A program made the translations under genes and the position numbers. Below are positions 1 through 6,575 of a stretch of 22,925 nt of DNA, piece after piece; the first letter of the stretch is position 1; each line of letters starts with the position of its first letter. The DNA lies in IMG/VR virus record IMGVR_UViG_3300031933_000153, positions 1-22,925 of that record; one strand, 5' to 3'. This stretch comes from a virus. The notes under the pieces are model-generated. The model was given only the letters and a program-made list of their open reading frames with translations, made no database searches and was not told where the DNA came from.

Positions 1-45
1 GCGGTGCATAAGCAGCTGGCCACCTTCGCCCCACCGAAAGCCTGA
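1..45 (+). CDS. 3' end of an unidentified gene (14 residues left)
   Basis: Frame 1 is open from the window start to a TGA at 43-45, giving the C-terminal residues AVHKQLATFAPPKA. Too little is present to name the product or even to prove it is coding. It lies on the same strand as the genes that follow, so it may be the last gene of a preceding phage operon. Confidence 0.35.
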   Translation, partial: AVHKQLATFAPPKA

Positions 46-50
46 AACAG

Positions 51-74
51 TAGCAAATTAGCGATTTAGCGAAA
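51..74 (+). repeat. Three tandem 8-bp TAGCRAWW units upstream of the integrase
   Basis: Three head-to-tail 8-bp units begin at 51, 59 and 67 (TAGCAAAT, TAGCGATT, TAGCGAAA). Related TTAGCGAA units occur in two other intergenic gaps (10948-10955; 20471-20478 and 20487-20494). The function is unknown; a binding site for a phage or host DNA-binding protein is one possibility. Confidence 0.55.
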
Positions 75-82
75 TAGGCGCG

Positions 83-149
83 CCCGTGCGTCACGGGTTC
101 GCTTTGCCTGAAGAAAGACCCACGCCGCCCGCCGGCATCGCCTGCGGGC
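83..149 (+). other. Two short hairpins in the integrase 5' leader
   Basis: CCCGTG (83-88) pairs with CACGGG (92-97) around a 3-nt loop, and GCCCGC (127-132) pairs with GCGGGC (144-149) around an 11-nt loop. Neither has a T-run, so they do not look like terminators. They could affect translation of the integrase, whose GAGG ribosome-binding site is at 156-159, but in GC-rich DNA such short stems also arise by chance. Confidence 0.3.
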
Positions 150-167
150 ATTGCCGAGGCCCGCACC

Positions 168-1448
168 ATGCGCAAGACCCTGCAAGTCCAGTTATCGGAC
201 GCGGCCATTAAGAAGCACGCCGCCGACCTCGATGTCGCCGAACTGAAAGACCCGCGCCACCCGCTGCGCTTCCGTTACCGTCACGACCGCACCCGGGGAA
301 GCTGGCATGTGATCCGCTTCGACAAGGGGGCGAAGTGGAAGAAAGCCGGCAACTGGCCCGACGTGACCGCTAAAGCCATGCTCGACGGCCTGCCTAAAGT
401 GCATGCCCGCTTGCTGGCCGACCCGCTGGCCGCTGCCACCGTCGACGCCTGGGGCACTGTCGCCCAGGTGCTGGACTGGTACGCCGAGCGGGTGAAGATC
501 GACCGGCACCTATCCGGCGAACGCAAGTCGACCAAGCTGTCGGCCATTCGCCGCCATCTGTTGCCGCGCCTCGGTGCCGTGCGCCTGGCCGACCTGAACA
601 AGTCCGCACTCGATTCGCTGCTGTATGTGCCCCTGCAAGCCGAGTACAGCCTGGCCCATGTCAAAGGGGTGTTTGGCGTGTTGAAAGTGGCGTTTCGACG
701 TGCCCGCCGCCTCGACCTGATCGCCACCGACCCGATTGCCGACGTGACCTTCGGCGACTTCAGCAAAACCAAGATCAAGCCCAAGGGTGCGCGCCTGCGT
801 CATGTGTCTGTCGCCGAGTTGCTGGCCGCTTGGGCTGAGCAATTCGAACAAGCCGCGCTCGATGTCGCCTTCGCCGTGTTGATGCTGGCCCATGGCACCC
901 GGATAAGCGAAACCCGGGCGGCCAAGTGGCATAACGTCAATCTGGCCGCCGGGGAGTGGTTCATTCCTGCGGCCGATACCAAAGCCAAGCGCGACCATGT
1001 GTTGCCCCTGACCGCCCAGGCCGTGGCCTTCCTGACCCGTTATCGCGAATGGCAAAAGGGCAGGGGGTACGCCGGCGCCTATCTGTTCCCGTCTTCGACC
1101 CGATCCGGCAAGCCGCTGGCCCGGGGTAAATCCTTCGACATCTTCAAACGCCTGGGGGCCGGGGAGTGGACAAGTCACGACCTTCGCAAGCTGGCCCGTA
1201 CCCGTTGGACTGAGCTGGGCACCGACAGCCTGGTCGGCAAGCTGCTGCTTAACCACGCCCTGGGCGACCTCGATTCAACCTATGTCCAGACCAATGGGGA
1301 GGCGCTGAAGCGCGACGCCTTGACCCGCTGGCATGCCTGGCTCGACGGCCAGGGCTTTGTCGCGCTTCACGATAAGACAGCGCTAAGACGGGCCGGCGAG
1401 CCGACCGAAGCCGAGGCCGCTGACTGGCTGGTGTTCCAGCCGAAATAA
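168..1448 (+). CDS. int: Tyrosine recombinase / phage integrase
   Basis: A 426-residue site-specific recombinase that would join attP and attB. The catalytic set of the tyrosine recombinase family can be read in order: Arg245 in HGTRISE, a Lys at 272 or 274 in the following beta-hairpin, His337 and Arg340 in SHDLR, His363 in LNHAL and the nucleophile Tyr372 in STYVQ. Residues about 1-85 fit an arm-type DNA-binding domain, about 95-200 the core-binding domain and about 210-385 the catalytic domain. The C-terminus runs about 50 residues past the Tyr, somewhat long. The ATG has a GAGG box 8 nt upstream. It points into the late genes, with no repressor or excisionase beside it. No att core is recognisable. 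Confidence 0.93.
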   Translation: MRKTLQVQLSDAAIKKHAADLDVAELKDPRHPLRFRYRHDRTRGSWHVIRFDKGAKWKKAGNWPDVTAKAMLDGLPKVHARLLADPLAAATVDAWGTVAQVLDWYAERVKIDRHLSGERKSTKLSAIRRHLLPRLGAVRLADLNKSALDSLLYVPLQAEYSLAHVKGVFGVLKVAFRRARRLDLIATDPIADVTFGDFSKTKIKPKGARLRHVSVAELLAAWAEQFEQAALDVAFAVLMLAHGTRISETRAAKWHNVNLAAGEWFIPAADTKAKRDHVLPLTAQAVAFLTRYREWQKGRGYAGAYLFPSSTRSGKPLARGKSFDIFKRLGAGEWTSHDLRKLARTRWTELGTDSLVGKLLLNHALGDLDSTYVQTNGEALKRDALTRWHAWLDGQGFVALHDKTALRRAGEPTEAEAADWLVFQPK

Positions 1449-1476
1449 GAACCTATGTCATAAGAGGATTTACTAG

Positions 1477-1653
1477 ATGCGGATACCACGGAAAAACAGC
1501 GACACCCTGATCGTCCTGGGCGGCAAATCGGGGGCGTTTTGGTTCGGGTTCTATGCCGCCCTGGGCATGATTTGCGCCGGCCTGGTCATGGTGATGGTTG
1601 ATCGCTGGGCGAGCCTGGCCGTCGAGTGGGTCGCGGCCTGGTGGGGGGCTTAA
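1477..1653 (+). CDS. Small membrane protein of unknown function (58 aa)
   Basis: A short ORF with an AGAGG ribosome-binding site at 1463-1467, about 9 nt before its ATG. The product has a basic N-terminus (MRIPRKNSD), a hydrophobic segment at about residues 19-42 rich in Phe, Gly, Met and Val, and a Trp-rich C-terminus (WVAAWWGA). One membrane span is likely. The stop is 2 nt before the GTG of the next gene, so the two are probably co-translated and follow the integrase in one transcript. I do not recognise a family. It is too small to be the main holin, given the better candidate at 2210. Confidence 0.6.
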   Translation: MRIPRKNSDTLIVLGGKSGAFWFGFYAALGMICAGLVMVMVDRWASLAVEWVAAWWGA

Positions 1654-1655
1654 TC

Positions 1656-2009
1656 GTGACGGGTCACAGCGAAGCGAAAAGCGCGGATGCGCTGAAGAAA
1701 GCCGCCCAGCGCGAACGGGACGCCGAAGCCGGCATCGTCGAAGTCGAGGTCAGGCTGGGGCCGCTGGAGGCCGCCATGCTGCGCGAAGGCCAGGAAATCC
1801 GGGGCGGTGCGTCCGGCCCCTACACCCGGGCCGAGTACATCGCGACGCTGATTCGCCGCGACAACGCCCTGTTGCAGCAGCAGCGGGGGGCGCTGGAAGG
1901 GCGGGTGTGCGAGAATTGCCGCAAGCCCCTACCGCGCGGCTGTGGCGGCACCTGGGGCGCCGAAGCGCTGTGCGAGTTCGCCCAGGCTGACCGCGCCCTG
2001 AAGCTGTGA
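1656..2009 (+). CDS. Hypothetical phage protein with a four-cysteine C-terminus (117 aa)
   Basis: I chose the GTG at 1656 because it follows the upstream stop by 2 nt and has a G-rich ribosome-binding site at 1643-1648. An in-frame ATG at 1626 would overlap the upstream gene. The N-terminus is charged and helical, the middle carries GPLEAAMLREGQ and GPYTRAEYIATLIRRD, and the end has CENC followed by two more cysteines (GCGG, ALCEF), a possible metal-binding group. The pattern is not the usual DksA/TraR zinc finger. The position just upstream of the late promoter region would suit a late regulator, but that is inference from position only. Confidence 0.65.
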   Translation: MTGHSEAKSADALKKAAQRERDAEAGIVEVEVRLGPLEAAMLREGQEIRGGASGPYTRAEYIATLIRRDNALLQQQRGALEGRVCENCRKPLPRGCGGTWGAEALCEFAQADRALKL

Positions 2010-2029
2010 CGGGGCACGTTTAAAGCGAG

Positions 2030-2108
2030 TTGACAGGGTTGCGGTTTTACAGTTTGGATGTTTACAACATCCAAACTGTTGACACCCTTTGGCAGTTTCC
2101 CGTAGGCT
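2030..2108 (+). promoter_or_regulatory. Candidate late promoter region with two TTGACA boxes
   Basis: Two perfect sigma70 -35 hexamers (TTGACA) lie at 2030-2035 and 2079-2084. Each is followed 18 bp later by a hexamer matching TATAAT at only three of six positions: TTGGAT at 2054-2059 and TAGGCT at 2103-2108. The first would-be -10 falls inside the left arm of the inverted repeat at 2049-2079; the second -35 touches its right arm. A weak -10 beside a strong -35 suggests a regulated promoter. Transcription from the second would start near 2115 and run into the terminator at 2165-2195. Strength and use are not shown by the sequence. Confidence 0.45.
2049..2079 (+). repeat. Perfect 14-bp inverted repeat with a 3-nt centre (likely operator)
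   Basis: The left arm at 2049-2062 (ACAGTTTGGATGTT) is an exact reverse complement of the right arm at 2066-2079, separated by TAC. It is AT-richer than its surroundings, non-coding and lies between two TTGACA boxes, which suits a dimeric regulator better than an RNA terminator: no T-run follows. A role as an RNA hairpin cannot be excluded. Confidence 0.7.
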
Positions 2109-2164
2109 TTGCCCCATCGTGGTGTTTTTGCGGACACGGCGACCATCAGCGCACAAACCTTCAG

Positions 2165-2195
2165 CCCCCGGCCCTTACAGGTCGGGGGTTTTTTT
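2165..2195 (+). terminator. Rho-independent terminator ahead of the lysis cassette
   Basis: CCCCCGGCC (2165-2173) pairs with GGTCGGGGG (2180-2188) with one G-U wobble and a 6-nt loop, followed by seven T residues (2189-2195). It sits between the candidate promoter and the holin, so late transcription must read through it. This is the arrangement of a terminated leader released by an antiterminator. Confidence 0.82.
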
Positions 2196-2209
2196 ATGGG
2201 GAAACGAAA

Positions 2210-2413
2210 GTGAACGATACGCCCGACCCGTCCGCCCTTGCCGCGAAGGCGACCCCGCCGCTGGCCTACGGTGCCGCGACCCTGGCGGGTCTGAGTATCG
2301 AGCAGTGGATTAGCGTTCTGACCGTCGTCTATCTGGTCTTTGCCATCATCACCCTGATTTTCCCGGGCTGGCGTGTGGCCGTTGTTTCGTGGTGGCGCAA
2401 ATGGCGCGCGTGA
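2210..2413 (+). CDS. Putative holin (67 aa)
   Basis: A small inner-membrane protein that would form the lesion releasing or activating the endolysin. I chose the GTG at 2210: the ATG at 2196 in the other frame stops at once, and the ORF upstream of 2210 runs through the terminator. The product has a short hydrophilic N-terminus (VNDTPDPSALAAKA), two hydrophobic stretches at about residues 16-28 and 33-52 separated by a short polar turn (SIEQW), and a basic Trp-rich tail (WWRKWRA). This fits small two-span holins. Its 3' end overlaps the endolysin gene by 13 nt. The call rests on size, topology and position, not on a catalytic motif. Confidence 0.72.
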   Translation: MNDTPDPSALAAKATPPLAYGAATLAGLSIEQWISVLTVVYLVFAIITLIFPGWRVAVVSWWRKWRA

Positions 2414-2916
2414 AGCTACCGGCGGCCATCCTGGCGGCAGTCCTGGCGGGTGGTTCGGCGCTTCAGATCATGACCGCCGCGACCCCTGTTCTGGAGGGCA
2501 ACCCGCTGGTTGCTTATCAGGACATGGGCGGCGTCTGGACTATCTGCGGCGGCGTGACCAAGGGCGTCAAGCGCGGCGACGTTGAAACCGTCGAAGGCTG
2601 CGCCCGCCGTAACGCCGAGGCCATCGCCATCGGCCTGGCTGACGTTAAACGCTGCGTCGGTGCCACTGCTGTCGAGCGCTGGCCGCAAACGATGCAAGCC
2701 GGGCACGGCCTGTTTTCGTACAACATCGGCGGCCCGAAATACTGCGGCTCGACCCCGGCCAAGGCCGCCAAGGTCGGCGACTTCGCCAGGGCCTGCGCGG
2801 GTATCAGTAAGTGGCGCTTTGTCGCCGGCAAAGACTGTGCAACCTCGGGCAGCTTCTGCCCTGGGATCATTCACCGCCGCGCCATCGAGCGCACCTTATG
2901 CGAGTGGGAACTATGA
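2401..2916 (+). CDS. SAR endolysin, P21 R-type lysozyme (GH24)
   Basis: A muramidase that cuts the peptidoglycan glycan chain. With the ATG at 2401 (171 aa, GGTGG five nt upstream), the GH24 triad E-8-D-5-T is read as Glu32, Asp41 and Thr47 in EGNPLVAYQDMGGVWT. The later LFSYNIGG and C-terminal RRAIERTLCEWE also match lysozymes of this family. Residues about 5-29 form a weakly hydrophobic, Ala/Gly-rich segment without a signal-peptidase site, typical of a signal-arrest-release anchor, so export by Sec and release when the holin depolarises the membrane is likely. Several cysteines would allow disulfide control. A GTG at 2389 is an alternative start. Confidence 0.9.
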   Translation: MARVKLPAAILAAVLAGGSALQIMTAATPVLEGNPLVAYQDMGGVWTICGGVTKGVKRGDVETVEGCARRNAEAIAIGLADVKRCVGATAVERWPQTMQAGHGLFSYNIGGPKYCGSTPAKAAKVGDFARACAGISKWRFVAGKDCATSGSFCPGIIHRRAIERTLCEWEL

Positions 2917-2996
2917 GCCGTTGCCTGTTGAGTGTGGCCCTGTTCCTGCTGGCCGCTGGCCTGGCGGCCGGGCCGTATCAAGTGGGGGTTGTATGA
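2913..2996 (+). CDS. Tiny translationally coupled ORF (27 aa) in the lysis cassette
   Basis: The ATG overlaps the endolysin stop (ATGA at 2913-2916) and its stop overlaps the Rz start (ATGA at 2993-2996). The product starts MSRCLL, is hydrophobic through about residue 19 and ends GPYQVGVV, so it looks like a signal peptide or a one-pass membrane peptide. It is not a known lysis gene to me. It may be a real peptide or simply a coupling device carrying ribosomes from endolysin to Rz. Confidence 0.5.
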   Translation: MSRCLLSVALFLLAAGLAAGPYQVGVV

Positions 2997-3442
2997 GGCT
3001 TTACGCATTGGGCGCGGCCCTGCTGATCGGCGTGCTGGCCTTGTGGCGTATCGACGCCGCCGAGTCGGCGCGGGTGCTGGCCGAGCAGGCCGTGACGCAT
3101 AACGCCGCGCTGCTGGCGAGTGAGCAGGCCCGCACTGCCGAACAGTCGGCCGTGATCGCTGGCCAGCGCGAACAGATGGGCCGCATGACTGACGCCGACA
3201 AGGCGTTCCGCGCCTTGGCGCAGACCATCACACGGGACGGCGCCGCCACCCGCCAGACCCTTCAGGAGCTGAAAGAGAATGACCAAGCTGTCGCTGAGTA
3301 TCTGCGCGGTGCTGTTCCTGCTGTGTATGGGGTGCAGTTCGCCCGCCCCGAAACAACCGACCCAACTGAATACAAGCCAGGTCGAGCCGTGCCCGCTGGT
3401 GGCCTGCCGCCTGCCGGCCCGCCCGGCAATCCTGGGCAATGA
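2993..3442 (+). CDS. Rz-like i-spanin (inner-membrane spanin subunit, LysB-like)
   Basis: A 149-residue protein that would anchor in the inner membrane and, with the outer-membrane lipoprotein Rz1, fuse the two membranes at the end of lysis. It has an N-terminal hydrophobic segment (about residues 3-19) followed by an Ala/Glu/Gln-rich periplasmic helix likely to form a coiled coil (about 21-105). Then come LKENDQAVAEYLRG, a phrase typical of Pseudomonas LysB-like spanins, and a Pro/Gly-rich end. The ATG at 2993 overlaps the stop of the preceding ORF. The frame stays open far upstream, but that part is a shadow of the endolysin. Rz1 is embedded in the +1 frame of its 3' half. Confidence 0.83.
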   Translation: MRLYALGAALLIGVLALWRIDAAESARVLAEQAVTHNAALLASEQARTAEQSAVIAGQREQMGRMTDADKAFRALAQTITRDGAATRQTLQELKENDQAVAEYLRGAVPAVYGVQFARPETTDPTEYKPGRAVPAGGLPPAGPPGNPGQ

Positions 3443-3581
3443 CCAGTGGGCACCCGCCTTGCTCGATGCCGAGGACGCCTTGAAGACGTGCGCCGCCCAG
3501 GTGCTGGCCTGCATGCAGCAGCAGGCGCCGGCAGGGCCGTCACCCATGGCCCCCGGGGGTCTGGGTCCCTCTGGCGGGTAA
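3279..3581 (+). CDS. Rz1-like o-spanin lipoprotein, overlapping Rz
   Basis: Starts inside Rz in another frame and runs 139 nt past it, the standard overlapping spanin layout. The 100-residue product has a basic start (MTKLS), a hydrophobic stretch and a lipobox-like LLCMGC, so Cys19 would be lipidated after signal peptidase II cleavage. The mature part is Pro-rich (SSPAPKQPTQ) and has three more cysteine positions plus a Gln/Pro/Gly-rich C-terminus. The Cys at lipobox position -3 is unusual. An AGGAG box at 3265-3269 precedes the ATG. Long for an Rz1, but within the range seen for phages where Rz1 extends past Rz. Confidence 0.82.
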   Translation: MTKLSLSICAVLFLLCMGCSSPAPKQPTQLNTSQVEPCPLVACRLPARPAILGNDQWAPALLDAEDALKTCAAQVLACMQQQAPAGPSPMAPGGLGPSGG

Positions 3582-3788
3582 ATCGCTGACTACGGTCGGC
3601 AGGCCCGCGCGGCTCGCGAATTTTTCGGTTTTCGGAAAACCGCGCCCTTCTTCCACCTTTTCCGTTCATTTTTTGAACAGTCGGCGGCGTGCAGCCCTTG
3701 AAATTCCTGGCGTGCTGTGCGCCGAAAGAAGGCGGCAAGGTGGACAAATAGGCCAAACGCACGGCCACCCCTTCGCATTGGTCGCCCT
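3582..3788 (+). other. Non-coding gap before the terminase; candidate cos region
   Basis: No ORF with a credible start fits these 207 bases. The stretch is locally T-rich and holds a perfect hairpin CGGTTTT/AAAACCG (3626-3632 and 3636-3642), a second inverted repeat GTTCA/TGAAC (3664-3668 and 3674-3678) around T5, and a long pyrimidine run (about 3645-3666). In lambda-type phages the cohesive-end site lies directly upstream of the small terminase gene, which is exactly this position. The cleavage positions cannot be read from the sequence. Confidence 0.45.
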
Positions 3789-4346
3789 ATGCCGCTGATT
3801 CTGAATAAACGCGAGTACGCCGATGCCCGGGGCATGTCCGAACGGACGGTCACGCGCTGGCTGGCCGAGGGCCTGCCGCATGAGGGCAGCGGCAAGAAGG
3901 GCGACCCCCTGCGAATCGACATGGCCAAGGCGACCGCCTGGGAAATTGCCCGGGAGGTGGCCAAGCAGCTGGGCGACGGCCGTTCGGTCGACGGCGAGAC
4001 AACGACCAAGGAACAGGAAGAGCTTTTGAAGCTGCGCGCCGACCGCAAGACGCGGGAAGCCGAGGCCGAGCTTCGCGCCCTGGAGTTGGGCGAGAAGAAA
4101 AAGACCCTGATCGACATCGACCTGGTCGAGCAGACCCTGGCCAGCGCCTTGACGCAAATGGCGATGATTCTGCGCCCGGTCGGTCGCAAGGTGATTCCCA
4201 AGGTGTTCACCGCGCGCAACGAAGCGGCGGGCTTGCAGATTTTCGACGACGAACTGACCCGGGCCATGTCGGTCGCGGCCGACATGCTGGAGGCGTTAGA
4301 CATCCATGCCGCACCGTCTGAGGAAGATTCTTTCGAGGGCGGCTAA
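3789..4346 (+). CDS. Terminase small subunit, Nu1-like DNA-packaging protein
   Basis: Binds the packaging site and recruits the large subunit. With the ATG at 3789 the product (185 aa) begins MPLILNKREYADARGMSERTVTRWLAEGLP, a winged-helix DNA-binding start characteristic of the Nu1 family. A helical, charged middle (about residues 65-110, rich in Glu, Lys and Arg) follows and would serve dimerisation. The C-terminal part would bind the large subunit. The frame is open further upstream to 3717, but that extra stretch is basic and lies in the candidate cos region, so I reject it. No strong ribosome-binding site is visible before 3789. The end overlaps the large subunit gene by 41 nt. Confidence 0.85.
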   Translation: MPLILNKREYADARGMSERTVTRWLAEGLPHEGSGKKGDPLRIDMAKATAWEIAREVAKQLGDGRSVDGETTTKEQEELLKLRADRKTREAEAELRALELGEKKKTLIDIDLVEQTLASALTQMAMILRPVGRKVIPKVFTARNEAAGLQIFDDELTRAMSVAADMLEALDIHAAPSEEDSFEGG

Positions 4347-6363
4347 GACCTTTCGGCCGCCACCACTGCGCGCGGCCTGGAAGTGGGCAGACGACAAGCG
4401 CATCTTGCCGCCTGGCAGTCCCGAGCCTGGCCTCTGGAATAGCAACCGGGCGCCCTGGGTCAAGGGGATTACCGAAGCCATCCGCGACCCGCTGTTCAAG
4501 ATGGTCACCGGCGTGATGGGCGCGCAGATGTCGAAGACCGACGGCGTGCTGTTGAACGCTGTGGGCTGGCGGATGGATGACGACCCCGGCCCGGTTCTGT
4601 ACATCGGCCCGACCCGTAAGAACGTCGAGTCGGTCAGCAAAGACCGTTTTTCGAAGCTGCTGAAGTCGGTGCCTTCGCTGTTCGAAGCCCTGGCCAAGGG
4701 CAAGAAAGACACGATTAACGAAAAGTTCATCAACGGCCAGCGCATCGGCTTCGGCTGGGCCGGCTCGGCGACCGAACTGGCGTCGCACCCGTCGCGCGAC
4801 GTGTTCGTCGACGAACGCGACCGCATGGGCAACAACGTCGGCGGCGAAGGCGACCCGGTCGCCCTGGCCGACGCGCGAATTTCCAACTTCATCGACGGCA
4901 ATGTCACCGTCGTGTCGACGCCGACTTACGGCAGCGTCGAGACGGAAACCGACGACGAAGGGCTAGAGCGCTGGAAACCGTCTGACGAAGTCAATTCGCC
5001 GGTGTGGAAGCTGTGGCAGGAAGGCACGCGGCACGAATGGGCCTGGCCGTGCCCTGGGTCGAAGTGCCGCCGGTACTTCATCCCGCGCTTTGCGAATCTG
5101 TACATACCGGACGGCGCGACACCCAAGCAGGCGCTTGACGGCGCCCGGCTGCACTGCCCGCACTGCGCGGCGGAAATCGCCGAAGAGTCGAAAGAGTGGA
5201 TGAATGACCGGGGCGTTTTCGTCGCCCCGGGTCAGCGCCTGGTCGGCTTCACTGACGACGGCGCGCAGATCGAACAGGGCGGCGTTACCGTCACGGTCGC
5301 GTTTGGCACCTACCTGGCACCGATGGAAGCGGACAGCTCGGCGTCGTTTTGGGTATCCGGCTTGTGTTCGCCCTGGCAGACCTTCGGCCAGCGTGCGCGC
5401 AAGTTCGTCGTGGCCATGCAGTCGGGCGAGCCTGGCCGCATGCAGGCGGCGATAAATACCGCCTTCGGCGAGCTGTACATGGTCAAGGGCGAGGCCCCGG
5501 CCTGGCAGTCGGTCGCGGCCCTGCGCCGGCCTTATGCGTTCGGCGAAGTGCCGCGCGGGGTGCAGCTGATCGTCTGCGGCGTCGACGTGCAAGGCGACCG
5601 CCTGGTCTATGTGGTGCGCGGCTTCGGTTACAACTTTTCGTCGTGGCTGATCGAGCACGGCGAAATTTGGGGCGACACCGAACAGGAACAGGTATGGCAA
5701 GACCTGGGCCAGCTGCTGGAAACGACCTACGAAGGCCGCCCGATTGCTCGCATGCTGGTCGACTCTGGCTATAAGCCAGGCGGCAAGGCCGCGCCGGTAC
5801 ACATGGTTTACCAGTTCTGCCGCCGCTACTACGGTCGGGCGATTCCGACCAAGGGCCGGCAGCAGCAGGATAAGCCGTACAAGTTCGCCGAGGTGGATCA
5901 GAAGGGCCACGAACGCCAGCCGCTGAAGCTGATGCACGTCCATACCGACCACTTCAAGAGCTGGGTACATGCCCGCATCGTGTGGCCGGTCGAGCATGCC
6001 GGCGCCTGGTACATCGCCCAGGACGCCACCGACGACTATTGCCAGCAAGTGGTCGCCGAGGCGCGCCTGGTCACCCAGGCCGGGCGGGTGTTCTGGCACA
6101 AGCTGCGCACCGACAACCACTATTTCGACGCCGAGGTCTTGGCGGCGACGGCGGCCCATCTTGAGCAGGCGCACCGCCTGCCGCGCCTGGGGGACGAAAT
6201 GCTAGACCAGCCGGACGAAACCACGCCGGAAGCAACCGACACGCCAGCGTCGCCCGACGGCGCGCCGGTGAAACAGAAACCCAAGCCCCCACCGGAGCCG
6301 GCGCCGCCGGCGCCCAAGCGGAAGAAACGCCGCCGGGGGGCCGTGAGCGAGTGCCAGATATGA
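4306..6363 (+). CDS. Terminase large subunit, lambda gpA family
   Basis: The ATP-driven DNA translocase and cos endonuclease of the packaging motor. In the 685 residues a Walker A-like GAQMSKTD lies at 72-79 and a Walker B VFVDE at 166-170. A four-cysteine metal site is formed by Cys249, Cys254, Cys284 and Cys287. Nuclease-domain acidic residues are likely Asp427 (GVDVQGD), Asp486 (LVDSG) and Asp603 or Asp608 (RTDNHYFD). The C-terminus has a Pro-rich linker and a basic run (KRKKRRR, from about 671), somewhat long for the family. The lambda-type ATPase implies cos packaging. The stop overlaps the next gene (ATGA). Confidence 0.94.
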   Translation: MPHRLRKILSRAAKTFRPPPLRAAWKWADDKRILPPGSPEPGLWNSNRAPWVKGITEAIRDPLFKMVTGVMGAQMSKTDGVLLNAVGWRMDDDPGPVLYIGPTRKNVESVSKDRFSKLLKSVPSLFEALAKGKKDTINEKFINGQRIGFGWAGSATELASHPSRDVFVDERDRMGNNVGGEGDPVALADARISNFIDGNVTVVSTPTYGSVETETDDEGLERWKPSDEVNSPVWKLWQEGTRHEWAWPCPGSKCRRYFIPRFANLYIPDGATPKQALDGARLHCPHCAAEIAEESKEWMNDRGVFVAPGQRLVGFTDDGAQIEQGGVTVTVAFGTYLAPMEADSSASFWVSGLCSPWQTFGQRARKFVVAMQSGEPGRMQAAINTAFGELYMVKGEAPAWQSVAALRRPYAFGEVPRGVQLIVCGVDVQGDRLVYVVRGFGYNFSSWLIEHGEIWGDTEQEQVWQDLGQLLETTYEGRPIARMLVDSGYKPGGKAAPVHMVYQFCRRYYGRAIPTKGRQQQDKPYKFAEVDQKGHERQPLKLMHVHTDHFKSWVHARIVWPVEHAGAWYIAQDATDDYCQQVVAEARLVTQAGRVFWHKLRTDNHYFDAEVLAATAAHLEQAHRLPRLGDEMLDQPDETTPEATDTPASPDGAPVKQKPKPPPEPAPPAPKRKKRRRGAVSECQI

Positions 6364-6575
6364 GCCGCAACCGACGCGCCATTCGTGCGGAAATCGACGC
6401 CATCGACAAGGCGATTTTGGCCGTCCTGCAGGGCGGTCAAAACGTCGAGGTGACGACCGCCGCCGGCACGCGAAAAGTTCAGATGGCCGACCTTAAAACG
6501 CTGTACGCACAGCGCGACCGCCTACGGCGCAGCCTGCGCGGTGGGCCGGTTGCGCGCCAAGGGGTTCCGATATGA
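6360..6575 (+). CDS. Head-tail joining protein, lambda gpW-like
   Basis: A 71-residue protein that in lambda seals the portal and prepares the head for tail attachment. Size, position between large terminase and portal, and the pattern of an N-terminal helix, a two-stranded hairpin (NVEVTTAAGTRKVQM) and a helix (ADLKTLYAQRDRLRR) match gpW, as does the conserved short tail ending in a hydrophobic residue. The ATG at 6360 overlaps the terminase stop and its own stop overlaps the portal start, so the three are translationally coupled. Confidence 0.85.
   Translation: MSRNRRAIRAEIDAIDKAILAVLQGGQNVEVTTAAGTRKVQMADLKTLYAQRDRLRRSLRGGPVARQGVPI

Noticed and set aside
510-1256. Minus-strand ORF under the integrase
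   Set aside because: Lies wholly inside the integrase, which has all catalytic residues.
2582-2992. Long N-terminal extension of the Rz frame
   Set aside because: It overlaps the endolysin; the membrane anchor begins at the ATG at 2993.
3717-3788. Upstream extension of the small terminase
   Set aside because: The added residues are a low-complexity basic stretch lying in the candidate cos region; the ATG at 3789 gives the normal Nu1-like start.
4963-6174. A 403-codon minus-strand ORF under the large terminase gene
   Set aside because: It is a shadow of a recognisable gene in GC-rich DNA. The protein has no family features and there is no ribosome-binding site of note.
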